A DNA stretch of 64,000 nt, from the NCBI GenBank assembly GCA_002415855.1, contig DIAS01000193.1, positions 20,385 through 84,384 of the forward strand. Direction: 5' to 3'. Positions within the stretch are counted from its first letter, which is position 1; each line of letters opens with the position of its first letter. Source of the DNA: Bacteroidales bacterium UBA5072 (GTDB lineage Bacteria > Bacteroidota > Bacteroidia > Bacteroidales > UBA10428). A program made the position numbers and the translations under genes. Positions 8,224 through 18,500 of the stretch are shown here, one piece after another. The notes below the pieces were generated by a model. The model was not told the DNA's origin. It did not search any database and saw nothing but the letters and a program-made list of their open reading frames with translations.

Positions 8224-9350
8224 AATCTTTGCGACAGCTTTTTGACCATACTATTTTTCCAGGTTCCGAATTCCCCTTCCCTGATTTTTTTCCGGGCTTC
8301 CTCCATCAACCAAAGATAAAAACATAAATTATGCAGGGATGCAATTTGTGCCCCAAGAATTTCCTTGGAAATTATCAGGTGGCGCAGGTATGCTTTTGAA
8401 TACTGCAGGTCAACAAAACAGGTGCTTTCAGCGTCAAGAATACTGAAATCATCTTTCCATTTGTTATTGCGCATATTCATGATCCCGTTTCTTGTGAAGA
8501 GCATTCCGTTTCTGCCGTTCCTTGTGGGCATCACACAGTCGAACATATCGATTCCCAAGGCAATGGCTTCGAGCAGATTGACAGGTGTCCCCACACCCAT
8601 CAGGTATCTCGGCCTGTCTGCCGGCAGAATTCCTGTTACCGCATTCACCATTTCATACATAACATCTTCCGGTTCGCCTACCGATAAACCGCCTATTGCA
8701 TAGCCATCCGCCGGGTAGGAACAAATAACCTCAGCGGATGCTTTGCGCAGGTCTTCGTAAACACTGCCCTGAACGATTGGAAAAAATGATTGCTCATGGC
8801 CGTACAGTGGTTCACTCTGCCTGAAAAAACCAAAGCCCCTTTCAAGCCACTGGTGAGTAAGTTCAATCGACTTCTTGGCGCTTTTATGGTCGCATGGGAA
8901 AGGAGTACATTCATCCAGGGCCATCATGATATCCGCACCGATATTCCGCTGAACCTCAACAATCTTTTCCGGGGTAAAAAGGTGTTTTGAACCGTCGATG
9001 TGGGAACTGAAAAGCGCACCTTCGTTCGTGAGTTTCCTCATCCCGGCCAGGGAAAAAACCTGGTAACCACCACTATCAGTCAGGATAGGCCGCTGCCAGT
9101 TCATAAAATTATGCAGTCCGCCCGCCTGCCTGATAATATCTGTTCCCGGCCTCAAATACAAGTGGTAGGTATTTCCCAGGATGATTTGCGCTTTTAAATC
9201 ATCGTGAAGTTCACGCTGGTGAACCGCCTTGACCGTTCCTGCCGTTCCAACAGGCATAAAAACAGGTGTTTCTATCTCACCATGCGATGTGATCATTCTG
9301 GCTGTGCGCGCTCCGGTGGTGGAATCATTATGCAGCACTTCAAATTTCAT
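8220..9350 (-). CDS. tgt: tRNA-guanine transglycosylase (queuosine biosynthesis)
   Basis: A 376-residue TIM-barrel enzyme that exchanges guanine-34 of GUN-anticodon tRNAs for preQ1. The substrate-recognition and nucleophile motifs are intact: ILTDSGGYQVFSL, VQGSVYEDLR, AIGGLSVGE and GIDMFDCVMPTRNGRNG. The C-terminal zinc site is degenerate. The usual CxCx2C reads S309-T-C311-F-V-D314, while the histidine H340 (SLHNL) is kept at the normal spacing. The catalytic residues suggest it is still active. The length fits bacterial Tgt, and it is the first gene of a pair with the LPS permease. Confidence 0.95.
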   Translation of the reverse strand: MKFEVLHNDSTTGARTARMITSHGEIETPVFMPVGTAGTVKAVHQRELHDDLKAQIILGNTYHLYLRPGTDIIRQAGGLHNFMNWQRPILTDSGGYQVFSLAGMRKLTNEGALFSSHIDGSKHLFTPEKIVEVQRNIGADIMMALDECTPFPCDHKSAKKSIELTHQWLERGFGFFRQSEPLYGHEQSFFPIVQGSVYEDLRKASAEVICSYPADGYAIGGLSVGEPEDVMYEMVNAVTGILPADRPRYLMGVGTPVNLLEAIALGIDMFDCVMPTRNGRNGMLFTRNGIMNMRNNKWKDDFSILDAESTCFVDLQYSKAYLRHLIISKEILGAQIASLHNLCFYLWLMEEARKKIREGEFGTWKNSMVKKLSQRL

Positions 9351-9369
9351 GGGAACCCTTGTTTGGCGG

Positions 9370-9377
9370 CAAATATA
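9370..9377 (-). promoter_or_regulatory. Promoter -7 box of tgt
   Basis: The minus strand reads TATATTTG, an exact TAnnTTTG match, 20 bases before the tgt start. No clear TTTG box was seen at the expected distance upstream. Confidence 0.4.
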
Positions 9378-9473
9378 TAATTTATTACGGTTAATGTTAT
9401 TTACTTGGCCCGCCAGAATTTGGTTTACAGCAAAAACTTTAATAAAATTGCCACAACGGAATAAATAAAATCA

Positions 9474-10613
9474 ATGACAGTCTTCTCCAGTTTTCTCGCT
9501 GAAAAACAATGGTTTATTGTTATGCTTGTTTTTTCACTTGCCTTTGTTATTCAGCTGATCTACTACCTTGGCATTTATATCCGTTTTGCTTTTTATAAGA
9601 AAGTTCCCGGTGTCACTGCCCGTGAACCTGTTTCCGTGGTGATCTGTGCCCGCAACGAAGCCGACAATCTCGACAATTACCTGCCGGTCATTCTGACGCA
9701 GGATTATCCGGAATATGAAGTTATAGTTGTAAATGACTGTTCAACAGATGATACTGACCTGGTCCTTAAGAAGTATTCGGAACAGTATCCGCGGCTCAGG
9801 ACCAGTCAGATCAAGGAGGATAAGAAGTTTTCACATGGGAAGAAGCTTGCTGTCACTATTGGCATAAAGGCTGCCAGATATGACAGGCTGCTTTTTACGG
9901 ATGGCGATTGCAGGCCTGACAGTGATCAATGGATAAGCCGGATGTCATCGGGATTCTCAGATCAGACTGCTGTGGTCCTCGGATACGGAGGCTATTTTGC
10001 GCAGGCCGGGCTTCTCAATAAATACATCCGGTATGATACGCTGGTTATTGCATTGCAGTACTTCAGCTATGCACTTTGCAGAATTCCTTACATGGGCGTT
10101 GGCAGGAATCTTGCTTATAAACGTACCTTGTTTTACAGCGGAAAAGGTTTTGCAAATCATTTTCACCTGGCATCAGGTGATGACGATCTTTTTGTCAATG
10201 AACATGCTACCAAGACCAATACTGCCATTGAGTTTTCACATGAAAGCCATACCCGTACCTCACCCAAGGAATCTTTTGACAAGTGGTATTTCCAAAAGAA
10301 AAGACATTTCAGCACCAACAAGCTTTACAAACCGGTTCATAAAGTGTTGCTCACCCTGGAACCTGTCAGCAGGTTGCTTTTTTATGCCGGCCTGATCTCC
10401 CTGTTGGTCATACCTGCTTTCAGGACCCTGGCCTTGTCATTGTTTGTCTTTCGTTTGCTGGTGCAGCTCCTCGTCCTGAAAAAAACCATGATTAAATTAA
10501 ATGAGAAGAATTTATTATTAATTTCGTTATTATTTGACCTTTTCTCACTGTTCATTAATTTTGGGCTGCTTTTAACAAGCCGTCTCAGACCCTCAAACTA
10601 CCAATGGAAGTAA
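9474..10613 (+). CDS. Membrane glycosyltransferase family 2
   Basis: A 379-residue GT2 enzyme. One N-terminal helix (about 13-36) precedes a GT-A domain with the nucleotide-sugar motifs VSVVICARNEADNL and VVNDCSTDDT, an acceptor-side GDDDLFVNE, and a KRHFSTNKLY motif reminiscent of the QxxRW site of processive enzymes. Two or three helices close the protein (about 300-375). It probably builds a surface or lipid-linked glycan at the inner membrane; the sugar is unknown. The following sigma factor gene overlaps its 3' end by ten bases, so the two are translationally coupled. Confidence 0.85.
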   Translation: MTVFSSFLAEKQWFIVMLVFSLAFVIQLIYYLGIYIRFAFYKKVPGVTAREPVSVVICARNEADNLDNYLPVILTQDYPEYEVIVVNDCSTDDTDLVLKKYSEQYPRLRTSQIKEDKKFSHGKKLAVTIGIKAARYDRLLFTDGDCRPDSDQWISRMSSGFSDQTAVVLGYGGYFAQAGLLNKYIRYDTLVIALQYFSYALCRIPYMGVGRNLAYKRTLFYSGKGFANHFHLASGDDDLFVNEHATKTNTAIEFSHESHTRTSPKESFDKWYFQKKRHFSTNKLYKPVHKVLLTLEPVSRLLFYAGLISLLVIPAFRTLALSLFVFRLLVQLLVLKKTMIKLNEKNLLLISLLFDLFSLFINFGLLLTSRLRPSNYQWK

Positions 10614-11203
10614 ACGCAAATTTATCCGAAAAAGCACAGCGTGATTATATGCTTGTTCAGCGCGCAACTGAAGGAGATCAGCGGGCATATGCCGAGCTCA
10701 TGGGCCGATATCGTGATGCAATCTATTATATGCTGCTGAAAATGGTGAACAATGCCAGTGATGCGGAAGACCTTACCATTGAAGCTTTCGGGAAAGCATT
10801 TAAGAATATAACACAATACGCCCCCAATTACGCCTTTAGTACCTGGCTTTTCAAAATTGCTACCAACAACTGCATCGACTTCATCAGAAAGAAAAAAACC
10901 AGTCATGTTTCTCTCGATCACAGCAATGAAGAGCACGAGAAAGCCACCAAGGACATTCAGGCACCCGTTCTTGATCCGGAGGAAACACTGATTAATGAAC
11001 AGAAAATTAAGCTGATGCGGTCTCTTGTTTCAAAGTTGAAACCCCGCTACAGAAAGCTCATTGAACTGCGGTATTTCAACGAGCTATCGTATGAGGAGAT
11101 CGCAGAAGAATTGGAACTGCCTATTGGTACGGTAAAAGCGCAGCTTTTCAGGGCCCGTGAACTTCTTTACAATATTCTTAAGAATACCAACGGTAAGATG
11201 TAA
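10604..11203 (+). CDS. ECF-type RNA polymerase sigma factor
   Basis: A 199-residue group 4 sigma factor. Region 2 (about 25-95: YAELMGRYRDAIYYMLLKMV, DAEDLTIEAF, FSTWLFKIATNNCIDFIRK) and region 4 (about 135-190: RYRKLIELRYFNELSYEEIA, PIGTVKAQLFRARELL) are both complete, so it should recruit polymerase to its own promoter class. The start codon lies inside the end of the glycosyltransferase gene. No anti-sigma gene follows; rsmG comes next, 28 bases downstream. Regulation may be transcriptional or by an unlinked partner. Confidence 0.9.
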   Translation: MEVNANLSEKAQRDYMLVQRATEGDQRAYAELMGRYRDAIYYMLLKMVNNASDAEDLTIEAFGKAFKNITQYAPNYAFSTWLFKIATNNCIDFIRKKKTSHVSLDHSNEEHEKATKDIQAPVLDPEETLINEQKIKLMRSLVSKLKPRYRKLIELRYFNELSYEEIAEELELPIGTVKAQLFRARELLYNILKNTNGKM

Positions 11204-11231
11204 GTCCCTGCTGGTTTACCGCGGTTTTCAC

Positions 11232-11852
11232 ATGCAGACAATCACAAAATATTTCGCACACCTGACAATCCGACAAGCCCGACAATTTAATCAGCTTGGC
11301 CCGCTTTATCATTTCTGGAATGAGCGGATCAATGTCATTTCCAGAAAGGATATAATAAATCTTTATCTTCATCACGTTTTGCATTCCTTGTCCATTGCAA
11401 GGATTGTGCAGTTCGAACCCGGTACTGCAATCATCGATGCCGGCACCGGAGGGGGATTCCCCGGAATTCCACTCGCCATACTTTTTCCTGAAGTCAGGTT
11501 TACCCTGGTTGATTCTGTTGCCAAGAAGATCCGTGTTGTGGAAACAATTACAGGGGAGATAGGACTTGACAATTGCAGCATCAGGAATGTGCGCCTTGAA
11601 GAGCTTTCAGATAAAGCAGATTTTGTGGTCTGCAGGGCAGTGGCTGAAATTCCGAAACTTTACTGCTGGGTGAAGAAAAACATTATTCCAGGTGGAAGTC
11701 ATGGTCTGAAGAATGGTCTGCTGGCCCTGAAAGGAGGAGACCTGGATACAGAATTGAAATCCATGGGAAACAATGTTCAGATCTTCAACCTGAAAGATTT
11801 TTTCCAGGAAGATTTCTTTGAAACAAAGAAACTTGTTCATGTGCCCGGGTAA
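11232..11852 (+). CDS. rsmG: 16S rRNA (guanine527-N7)-methyltransferase RsmG
   Basis: A 206-residue SAM-dependent methyltransferase acting on G527 of 16S rRNA; loss of such enzymes gives low-level streptomycin resistance. Family motifs are FWNERINVISRKD, the SAM loop IIDAGTGGGFPGIPLA, and CRAVAEIPKL. I start at the ATG at 11232; a longer frame into the sigma gene would add 25 unconserved residues. It is last in the run GT2-sigma-rsmG and converges on the seven-gene operon, with only 17 bases between the stops. Confidence 0.93.
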   Translation: MQTITKYFAHLTIRQARQFNQLGPLYHFWNERINVISRKDIINLYLHHVLHSLSIARIVQFEPGTAIIDAGTGGGFPGIPLAILFPEVRFTLVDSVAKKIRVVETITGEIGLDNCSIRNVRLEELSDKADFVVCRAVAEIPKLYCWVKKNIIPGGSHGLKNGLLALKGGDLDTELKSMGNNVQIFNLKDFFQEDFFETKKLVHVPG

Positions 11853-11869
11853 AGCCATGACCCTTGCTA

Positions 11870-12484
11870 TCAATTCTCGATAATTTTCCCCATCTTGGGT
11901 ATGATGTGGATGAGAAATTGTTGATTTCTGTACTCCTGATTGCCATTATACTCACGGATTCCTTCAATACCGCTCCCGGAAATCTGGATCTCGCAATTGT
12001 GCGGATCAAAAGTTATACCATTATCTTTCCAAAGTTTGTACAAAGCTAACGCCCGCTTATAACTCAGCTCATAGTTCAAGGGATAATTGTCCCTCGAGGC
12101 CATGCCTTCCACAACAATCAGGTATTTGATGTCAAATTTCTTGTATTCCTCGTTTTTATTCAGATCACTGATCAGCTTAACCACCGAATAGCCAACATTC
12201 ATCAGATACGTGCGGTAAATTGGATTAATCTCAGCACTCCCCCTGGCAAACTGGATCTGGCTATTCAGTTTGAATCGCTTATACTGCGGCTGGTATTCAA
12301 AATATTTCTCGGGCAATTGCTGAACCGCATGCTGAAGCTCCTGAATTTTATCCAGCTGTTTCTTTGTTGCATCAGCAACCGACTTTAAATGGCCAATGGC
12401 AATTACAAAAAGCACCATCATGACGAAAAACATGCTTGTCATGAGATCGGAGTAACTAACCCAGAAAATATTATCCTTCTTCAT
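11870..12484 (-). CDS. MotB/ZorB-like OmpA-domain stator protein
   Basis: A 204-residue inner-membrane protein with a short cytoplasmic N-terminus, one helix (about 13-33) and a periplasmic OmpA-like domain (about 75-195). The helix opens with SYSDLMTSMFFVMMVLF, close to the MotB pattern, so D13 matches the proton-carrying aspartate of flagellar and ZorB stators. The OmpA part keeps the family layout (VEGMASRDNYPLNYELSYKR), with Asn/Leu-Ser/Arg features that usually bind peptidoglycan. It is the last gene of a seven-gene operon and follows the MotA-like gene by 43 bases. No flagellar or T9SS motor genes are nearby, so it is not their stator. Confidence 0.82.
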   Translation of the reverse strand: MKKDNIFWVSYSDLMTSMFFVMMVLFVIAIGHLKSVADATKKQLDKIQELQHAVQQLPEKYFEYQPQYKRFKLNSQIQFARGSAEINPIYRTYLMNVGYSVVKLISDLNKNEEYKKFDIKYLIVVEGMASRDNYPLNYELSYKRALALYKLWKDNGITFDPHNCEIQISGSGIEGIREYNGNQEYRNQQFLIHIIPKMGKIIEN

Positions 12485-12527
12485 TACACGGTATTAATGC
12501 CCCTACTACCTTATCATGTGGCTGCGA

Positions 12528-14288
12528 CTATTCCTTTGTTTTATTAAACAACCTTCTCCAAAACCCGCCAAGACCGGGCGACCCGGCTCTATTATCTGAA
12601 TTTCCGGATGCAGATCCTCTCCTTTCTGATTTACCCCGCTCAGGATGTAAAAGACCCGATCGGATGCTCCTCCTCTTCAGGTGGTCATCAATTGTGGAAA
12701 GCCGGGAAAGGATAGCCTTGTGATTCAAACTGCTCTGAAGTGAATGCAGGGACTGGTTCAGTTCAATTACACTTTCGATAAGCCTATCCGACTTATCAGT
12801 TGAGTTATTCTGAAAATCAGCAAACTTTAAGGTAAATTCCTCCTTAAGTGAAGGAAGTAATTCCAGATTGTCAAGTTGTTTGAACTGAGGTATTACCTGC
12901 GCATAGGTAGCCAGAAGCGTATTTACATGCCGGTCTGTTACTTCAGTCAGCTTTGTGCCGATCTCATAAAAAATATCCTTGAGGGCCGATTCTGCGTTGT
13001 CGGCTGTACTGTTCAACACTGAGATCCTTTTGTTGACCTCTTCATCCAGTTTTTCAATCGCCTCCCTGAAGTGAGAATCAGCAATTTCAACGGCCTTCCT
13101 GGCTGAATCGCCCGATTCATGAATTTGATCAATATGTGCTGTAAGCGACTCTGAATGCAATCGCAAAAAGTTCAGAACATCCTGTGAGCTGTGCAATGTC
13201 GCCTTTATTTCTCCGGCAATGGATTCCAGATTCTCTGCCTTGCTGGAGAAATTGACCAGATTGTCAGAGATCTCATTCATCAGGCTGAGGAACTTTGTAA
13301 GATGCTTCAAAGCATCCATGCTCATGTCCAAACGATCGAAAAGCTCAAGATTTGCCTTGGTAACCTTTGTCATGTTCAGATTCTCGACTTTGGAAATGAC
13401 ATTGAGCTGTGCCTGGAGGTTCAAAGCAGTCTGATTTGCCGCAACCCTGATGTTGTCAGAGGTTCTTGTAGCCTCCCTTGCAAAAGTATCCAGGCTTGTT
13501 TTGAGTCCTGCAAGCCCTGTATCCTCGGCCCGTATCAATTCGGGCAACAACTTGGCCTGTAAATAAGAAAGCTGATCGTTCTTGTCCCTTAATATAACTC
13601 TCCTGGTTCTTTTATAAGCAAAGGAAGACAACACCGTCGTGCAGGTTAATCCCATCAGGCTGGCAAGCATGGCAATTTTAACCCCGTTGATCAAAGCATC
13701 AATTCCTTCGGTAAAACCATTACCACTTAGATTTGGCATCGCCCACAATCCAAAAATGATACCGATCATGGTTGCGGCCAGTCCGAGGTATAGCGGGGTG
13801 GGAATTGACTGGGAGATCTCCTCATCCTTAACATCAACCTCTCTGTCAATAATATCCTTGATGATGCTGAAATTGACAGGTGCTCCGAAATTATTGGTCA
13901 AATACAGATTTAGTGTGTCCCTGATCCTGGTAATCACCACATTGTCTCCCAAGGTCTGTAAAAGTGAAAGCTTGATTATGCCTTCACCGGCCTTTTTGTA
14001 TATGGGATCATCACTCTTCCCTTCGAAGGTGATTTCAGACAAAACATCGGCGGAAGTCCCGATCTTGACCCTTTCAATATAACCACTTACCACCTCCAGT
14101 CGCTCTTCAAATATGTTTTGAAACAATCTGATGTTTTTATACAGTATAAATGAATATATCAGTTGAAAGACAATGACGGACAGAACAATGATAAATTCAA
14201 GATAAAAGAAAAATTCATGCGATCCATAGGTATTATTGGCTGTTAGGCTGGTCAGTACCGAATCATTTGCCATTTGAGCGGTTATCAT
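12528..14288 (-). CDS. MotA/ExbB/ZorA-like stator with long coiled-coil tail
   Basis: A 586-residue protein. Helices lie near residues 26-50, 165-184 (TPLYLGLAATMIGIIFGLW) and 200-224 (INGVKIAMLASLMGLTCTTV). The last two resemble the proton-channel helices of MotA/ExbB/TolQ. After them comes about 300 residues of predominantly coiled-coil sequence, then a charged Arg/Ser/Gly-rich tail (about 540-586). A MotA-like core with a long cytoplasmic coil is the architecture of ZorA. With the adjacent MotB-like gene it should form an ion-driven inner-membrane motor whose tail reaches the cytoplasm. An internal ATG at residue 6 is an alternative start. It overlaps the preceding gene by four bases. Confidence 0.8.
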   Translation of the reverse strand: MITAQMANDSVLTSLTANNTYGSHEFFFYLEFIIVLSVIVFQLIYSFILYKNIRLFQNIFEERLEVVSGYIERVKIGTSADVLSEITFEGKSDDPIYKKAGEGIIKLSLLQTLGDNVVITRIRDTLNLYLTNNFGAPVNFSIIKDIIDREVDVKDEEISQSIPTPLYLGLAATMIGIIFGLWAMPNLSGNGFTEGIDALINGVKIAMLASLMGLTCTTVLSSFAYKRTRRVILRDKNDQLSYLQAKLLPELIRAEDTGLAGLKTSLDTFAREATRTSDNIRVAANQTALNLQAQLNVISKVENLNMTKVTKANLELFDRLDMSMDALKHLTKFLSLMNEISDNLVNFSSKAENLESIAGEIKATLHSSQDVLNFLRLHSESLTAHIDQIHESGDSARKAVEIADSHFREAIEKLDEEVNKRISVLNSTADNAESALKDIFYEIGTKLTEVTDRHVNTLLATYAQVIPQFKQLDNLELLPSLKEEFTLKFADFQNNSTDKSDRLIESVIELNQSLHSLQSSLNHKAILSRLSTIDDHLKRRSIRSGLLHPERGKSERRGSASGNSDNRAGSPGLGGFWRRLFNKTKE

Positions 14289-15571
14289 ATTAGTCTGATT
14301 TTTACTTTATTGCCTGCGTCAATCTTCCAATTTTCACCATTCAGGATCACAACCCCCGGATTTCTCATGATAATTCTACGGGCCTGGGTCCGTTCGGTAA
14401 TGTTCTCAATTTCACAAACCGGGTTGATATAATAATCAATATTATCCAGTGCCCTCAGATCGTAATCACCTGACATAAAGTGAAGTTGTCCCCTGTTTCG
14501 GTTCTTATCGATTTCAATTTTGTAGAAACAGTCCACTTCTTTGCTTCTTTTCCCATTTGAAACTTTGAAACTTCCGTCATGCTCCGGAATTGTATAATAG
14601 ATCTCATTGAGTGTACTGAGGCTCTCCTGGTTAACTTTCCATTCTCTTACCTTACTGGGCTGATCTTCTTCCGCTGTTTCAACTTCCGCTGTTTTTAACA
14701 ATGATCCCTTATCAGAGGCGTAATTTTTATCCTTAAGCTTGTCAAGTTCCGTTTTCAGCCTATCAATGTCCTTGTTTGCAGCATTTATTTCGGTCCGTTT
14801 TTCCATCTCCCATTTCCTCTGAACCGCGACAATCCCAATGTATTTGAACAGGTATTTCTTTCTCCAGTCTTTCTCCAACTCATTGTCATATTTACTCCTG
14901 TCATAAAACAGAATACTGTATATCCTCTCCCTGGAATAAATGTAAATGGAAAAAGCCCCGATCAAAATCCCTGAAACCAGGCTGATCAGTATAGTAATGA
15001 CGCCGGAAGAAGTATCCTCATCCTCTTCTTTGTTTGCCTCGTGGCGCTGGACAACTTCAGGGACCTTCACGACAGGGACCGGTTTGGGATGAAAGCTTTT
15101 GAGTGCTTCACCATAATTGGCGAGGATCATCTGTTTCCTTTCATTCCAGTATTTGTATGTGTTGAATTCCTCATTGACCGAAAAGAACTGCTCATCCAGA
15201 GGGACCTGATTATGGTATTTATCCTGCAAAGGCCTGAGTATCTTTGTCTCACTTGTTTTCCAATTGTTGTCAATCAGGTACTGATTCAATAATTGAAACT
15301 GAAAAATAAGGTCATCCTTGCTTCGGGAATCAATCCCCGATATGTGCGTTGCCTTATAAAGTTTATATCCTGCCAATTCTTTTTTATTCTTCAAAGAATC
15401 AAACTGGACAAAATAATCCTGCATATAGGCATAAATCATCTCAATTATCCCTCTTTGTGCCCAATATTCGTAGGCATCTGCGGAATCTTTGAGTGTTGGT
15501 TGCCCCGACAGGATAGCTGGCACAAAGATCAAAAGCAACAATGCTTTGATGCATTTTAATCGGTTTCTCAT
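14285..15571 (-). CDS. Single-pass membrane adaptor of the seven-gene operon, unknown family
   Basis: A 428-residue protein I do not recognise. It has a signal peptide (about 1-23, ending LSGQP), a helical periplasmic region (about 24-160), a Pro/Val linker (161-172), an acidic stretch, one transmembrane helix (about 191-212), a cytoplasmic coiled coil (about 252-283) and a C-terminal beta-rich domain (about 310-428) ending in GVVILNGENWKIDAGNKVKI. The design suits a connector between periplasmic and cytoplasmic parts of a complex. Its ends overlap both neighbours by four bases, so it is made in step with the actin-like and MotA-like proteins. Confidence 0.7.
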   Translation of the reverse strand: MRNRLKCIKALLLLIFVPAILSGQPTLKDSADAYEYWAQRGIIEMIYAYMQDYFVQFDSLKNKKELAGYKLYKATHISGIDSRSKDDLIFQFQLLNQYLIDNNWKTSETKILRPLQDKYHNQVPLDEQFFSVNEEFNTYKYWNERKQMILANYGEALKSFHPKPVPVVKVPEVVQRHEANKEEDEDTSSGVITILISLVSGILIGAFSIYIYSRERIYSILFYDRSKYDNELEKDWRKKYLFKYIGIVAVQRKWEMEKRTEINAANKDIDRLKTELDKLKDKNYASDKGSLLKTAEVETAEEDQPSKVREWKVNQESLSTLNEIYYTIPEHDGSFKVSNGKRSKEVDCFYKIEIDKNRNRGQLHFMSGDYDLRALDNIDYYINPVCEIENITERTQARRIIMRNPGVVILNGENWKIDAGNKVKIRLI

Positions 15572-18500
15572 TGATTTACGGAATTTGCGAGTTCAAAGGC
15601 AAGTCTGTTCAGAATGCCGATCAAGGGATAGAAGAACAGCGTTTCTTCGATATGCTTTTCAGGGGACTTATAGAACGCGTTGAGTCCTTGCTCCAGGTAG
15701 TCTTTAATATTTAAAGACCGCATCGCTTTAAACTTCATATAAGCTGAATTGTCGATGCCAAAATCTCCCTCCAGGTTAATGTGATTGACATACCTGTCTA
15801 TCAGGTCGAAAAAGTGGATGATGGATGCTTCAATTAGCTCTTTGTTGGCAGCTGTATCCAAATCCTTGTAGAACGGAGTATCCGGTATATCAGTTTTCAT
15901 GTTCAAGGACTTGCTCCAAACAGAAGTATCATTACCACCAATCCAGAATACCATGGGGCAATTGGTTATGTCCGCATTAATACCTGCCTTTAAAACGCCT
16001 TTGCAGGTGATCTCTTTTGGACTGTCCGACAGGGCAATTTTCAGCTGTCCGGGCTCTGTCCCGGTAATCTGTTTAAGAATGTATCTGAAGAAATTTGAGA
16101 TATTCGGAAATTCCTTGCCAGAATCCAGGATCTTGATTGTTTTTGAAGCTGTGCCGCTCAACAGGATGTTTTTGGGGGATTCAGCAATCCCTTGCTTCTT
16201 TAAAAGATTTGCTGAATAATAAACAATAGCGCCGTAAAACACCAGTATGGGCAATTTCATACTCCTGTCCTGCCGTAAAAGATCAGAATAATTGAATTTC
16301 AAATCCTTTTCATTTTCCAGAGAAAACAGGAAGCTGCTGAAATCAGCTGAATCCTTCCTCTTTTCGACTATATCGCTAAGTATCTCACGTTTATTGGGAT
16401 TGTTGCCAATGGCATCCTCAACGGGAGCCCTGTACAATCTGACAAACCCGTTATTATCCGTGGTGTTGGAAAAAGCGCCGTACGGAAATCCGTCACCAAA
16501 GATGGCATTACCTGCAAACTTGACAGAGGAGATGAATTCAGGCAAACTGCTGGCATTCTTAAAGACGGCAATATCAGAGGACCCTCCTCCGATATCCACT
16601 GAAAGGCTGAGCCCTGGATAAATATTGCGATAATGAAGATAAGGTGCAATACTTTCCGGAATTGCATTGATGTTGTCTGTACTGTCAGTTTTGAATATCT
16701 TTCGGTATGCTTTCTGCCATACTTCAAAAAAGATACCCTGTTCAAAGGAATCCATGCTGACTGGATAGAACCAGGTAATTCGGGTGTGCTGGGGATCTCC
16801 ATTTAACAGAAGTGTTTTGTATAAAACCATGTACAAAAGACATTCAATGTAGTTCTCGACCAGAATCTTATCCTGTGGCTTGGTGTAGTTGCTCCATTTC
16901 AGCTTGGTGTGCAGGTGCAGGTAAGTTGAATAAAATACCTTTTCAAAAAGAAAGAAGTTATTCGTGTGGGTGAAAACCTCAACCGGCTCATTGAAATTAA
17001 GGTTCTGGTTATAGGTCAGGGCAGTTCGGAAGGGAAATTTGTAATTAGTTGCATTGTTAAACTGAAACGGGAATAATTCCCGTTCGAAATTGTTATCGTC
17101 GGCAACTTCTTTAGGCTCACCTTCTTTCCGGTCGATCAGCGACTGCCACATGGGAATGTCCGGGGTAACGTCAATTGCCTTCTCGGTATTGACACCAAAT
17201 TTGTACTCAATATGGGTATTGGTCGTGCCAAAATCTACAGCAAATGAAACGGACTGATTGGCATCGCTGACTTTCATCCGGGGCACGATAAACCCTGAAT
17301 TGGAATTATTGCCAACCCGGATATATTCAAACGCCTTGGTTTTGTAATAAACACTTCTGATGGTGTTCTGTTCTCCCTTTTTCCGGACTACTTCAGCATT
17401 GATATTTAATTTACTGCCCTGCGCATAACTTTCGATAAACAATTCCTGGCTCCGGTCAAATCGTTTATCCTGAAGCGCTAGCGTATAATCAAGATCAATG
17501 CTGGAGGTGCATAAAAAGGGCAGGATCGCCAGGTGAATTTCCATTTTAACAATGTCTTCCTTGTGGTAAAGTTTCTTGAAGGAGATTTTTCCGTTTCTGA
17601 CCGGTATTTCAAGCCGTGCTTCGATCCCTCCCGATGACAGGGTATCCAGTTTCAAATAGGTGGAGACATTTTCTGCCCTGAAATACTGAAAGAATGTTGG
17701 TGTCAGCGGGAGGAGGTGTTTCCTGGATCCGCATGTCATAAATTTGGTACTGTCAATCGTATAGGGCAGTTCAATAATCCTGTCCTCAAAGAAGTTGCCC
17801 GCTGACAGCCAAAAGTACCTATCGCCCTGAACAGGTAAAACGGACTCGTTTTGGCTTTGGGTATTGCGGTAAGGCACCTGCGAATTAGTTTGCCATTGAA
17901 TACCCTGGATTGTATAAGTCCAGGGGGTTGAGAATCTTTCATTAGGCAGAATCAAGGGTCTCATACCCATCAAGGGTAACTCAGGCCGGATGGCAAAATC
18001 ACTTTCCTGACCAATGACATTCCCGTCCATTTCCTGGATACCAAGAGGAATATTAAGTACTTCACAGGGATCATTGTCATTATCCAATACCGGACACCGG
18101 GGAAAATTGACGATATCATTGCGGCTGATATTTGCAATTTTTGTTGTCATGGCATTGCTGAGATGTTTCTTAACGCCTTCCAGATAAGAATACACTTCAG
18201 GAAAGAGGTTCGCAAAATTGTTCTGTCTTGAAAGTGTATAAAAATACTCAATGAATGACTTATCCCTTTGGGCCAGCGAAGCATATTGCTCTCCGAACAA
18301 CCTGTGGTTTCCGCAGTTGATTTCCAGAGCCTCGGTTGCGATATGAACATCCGGTGCTGCAAAAAACAAGGTTGCCGGTGAAGTGCCACCAATTACCACA
18401 TTGGCACTGTTAAGCAGGAAGTACAAACGGTTTACCCGGTCAAAATTATATACGGAGCAGTCCTGATTCCAGAACACTTCCAGGGTTCGGGAGAACATGG

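Noticed and set aside
11870..14288. Flagellar MotAB or T9SS GldLM motor
   Set aside because: No flagellar or gld/por genes adjoin, the MotA tail is much longer than flagellar MotA, and the MotB protein lacks GldM-type domains.
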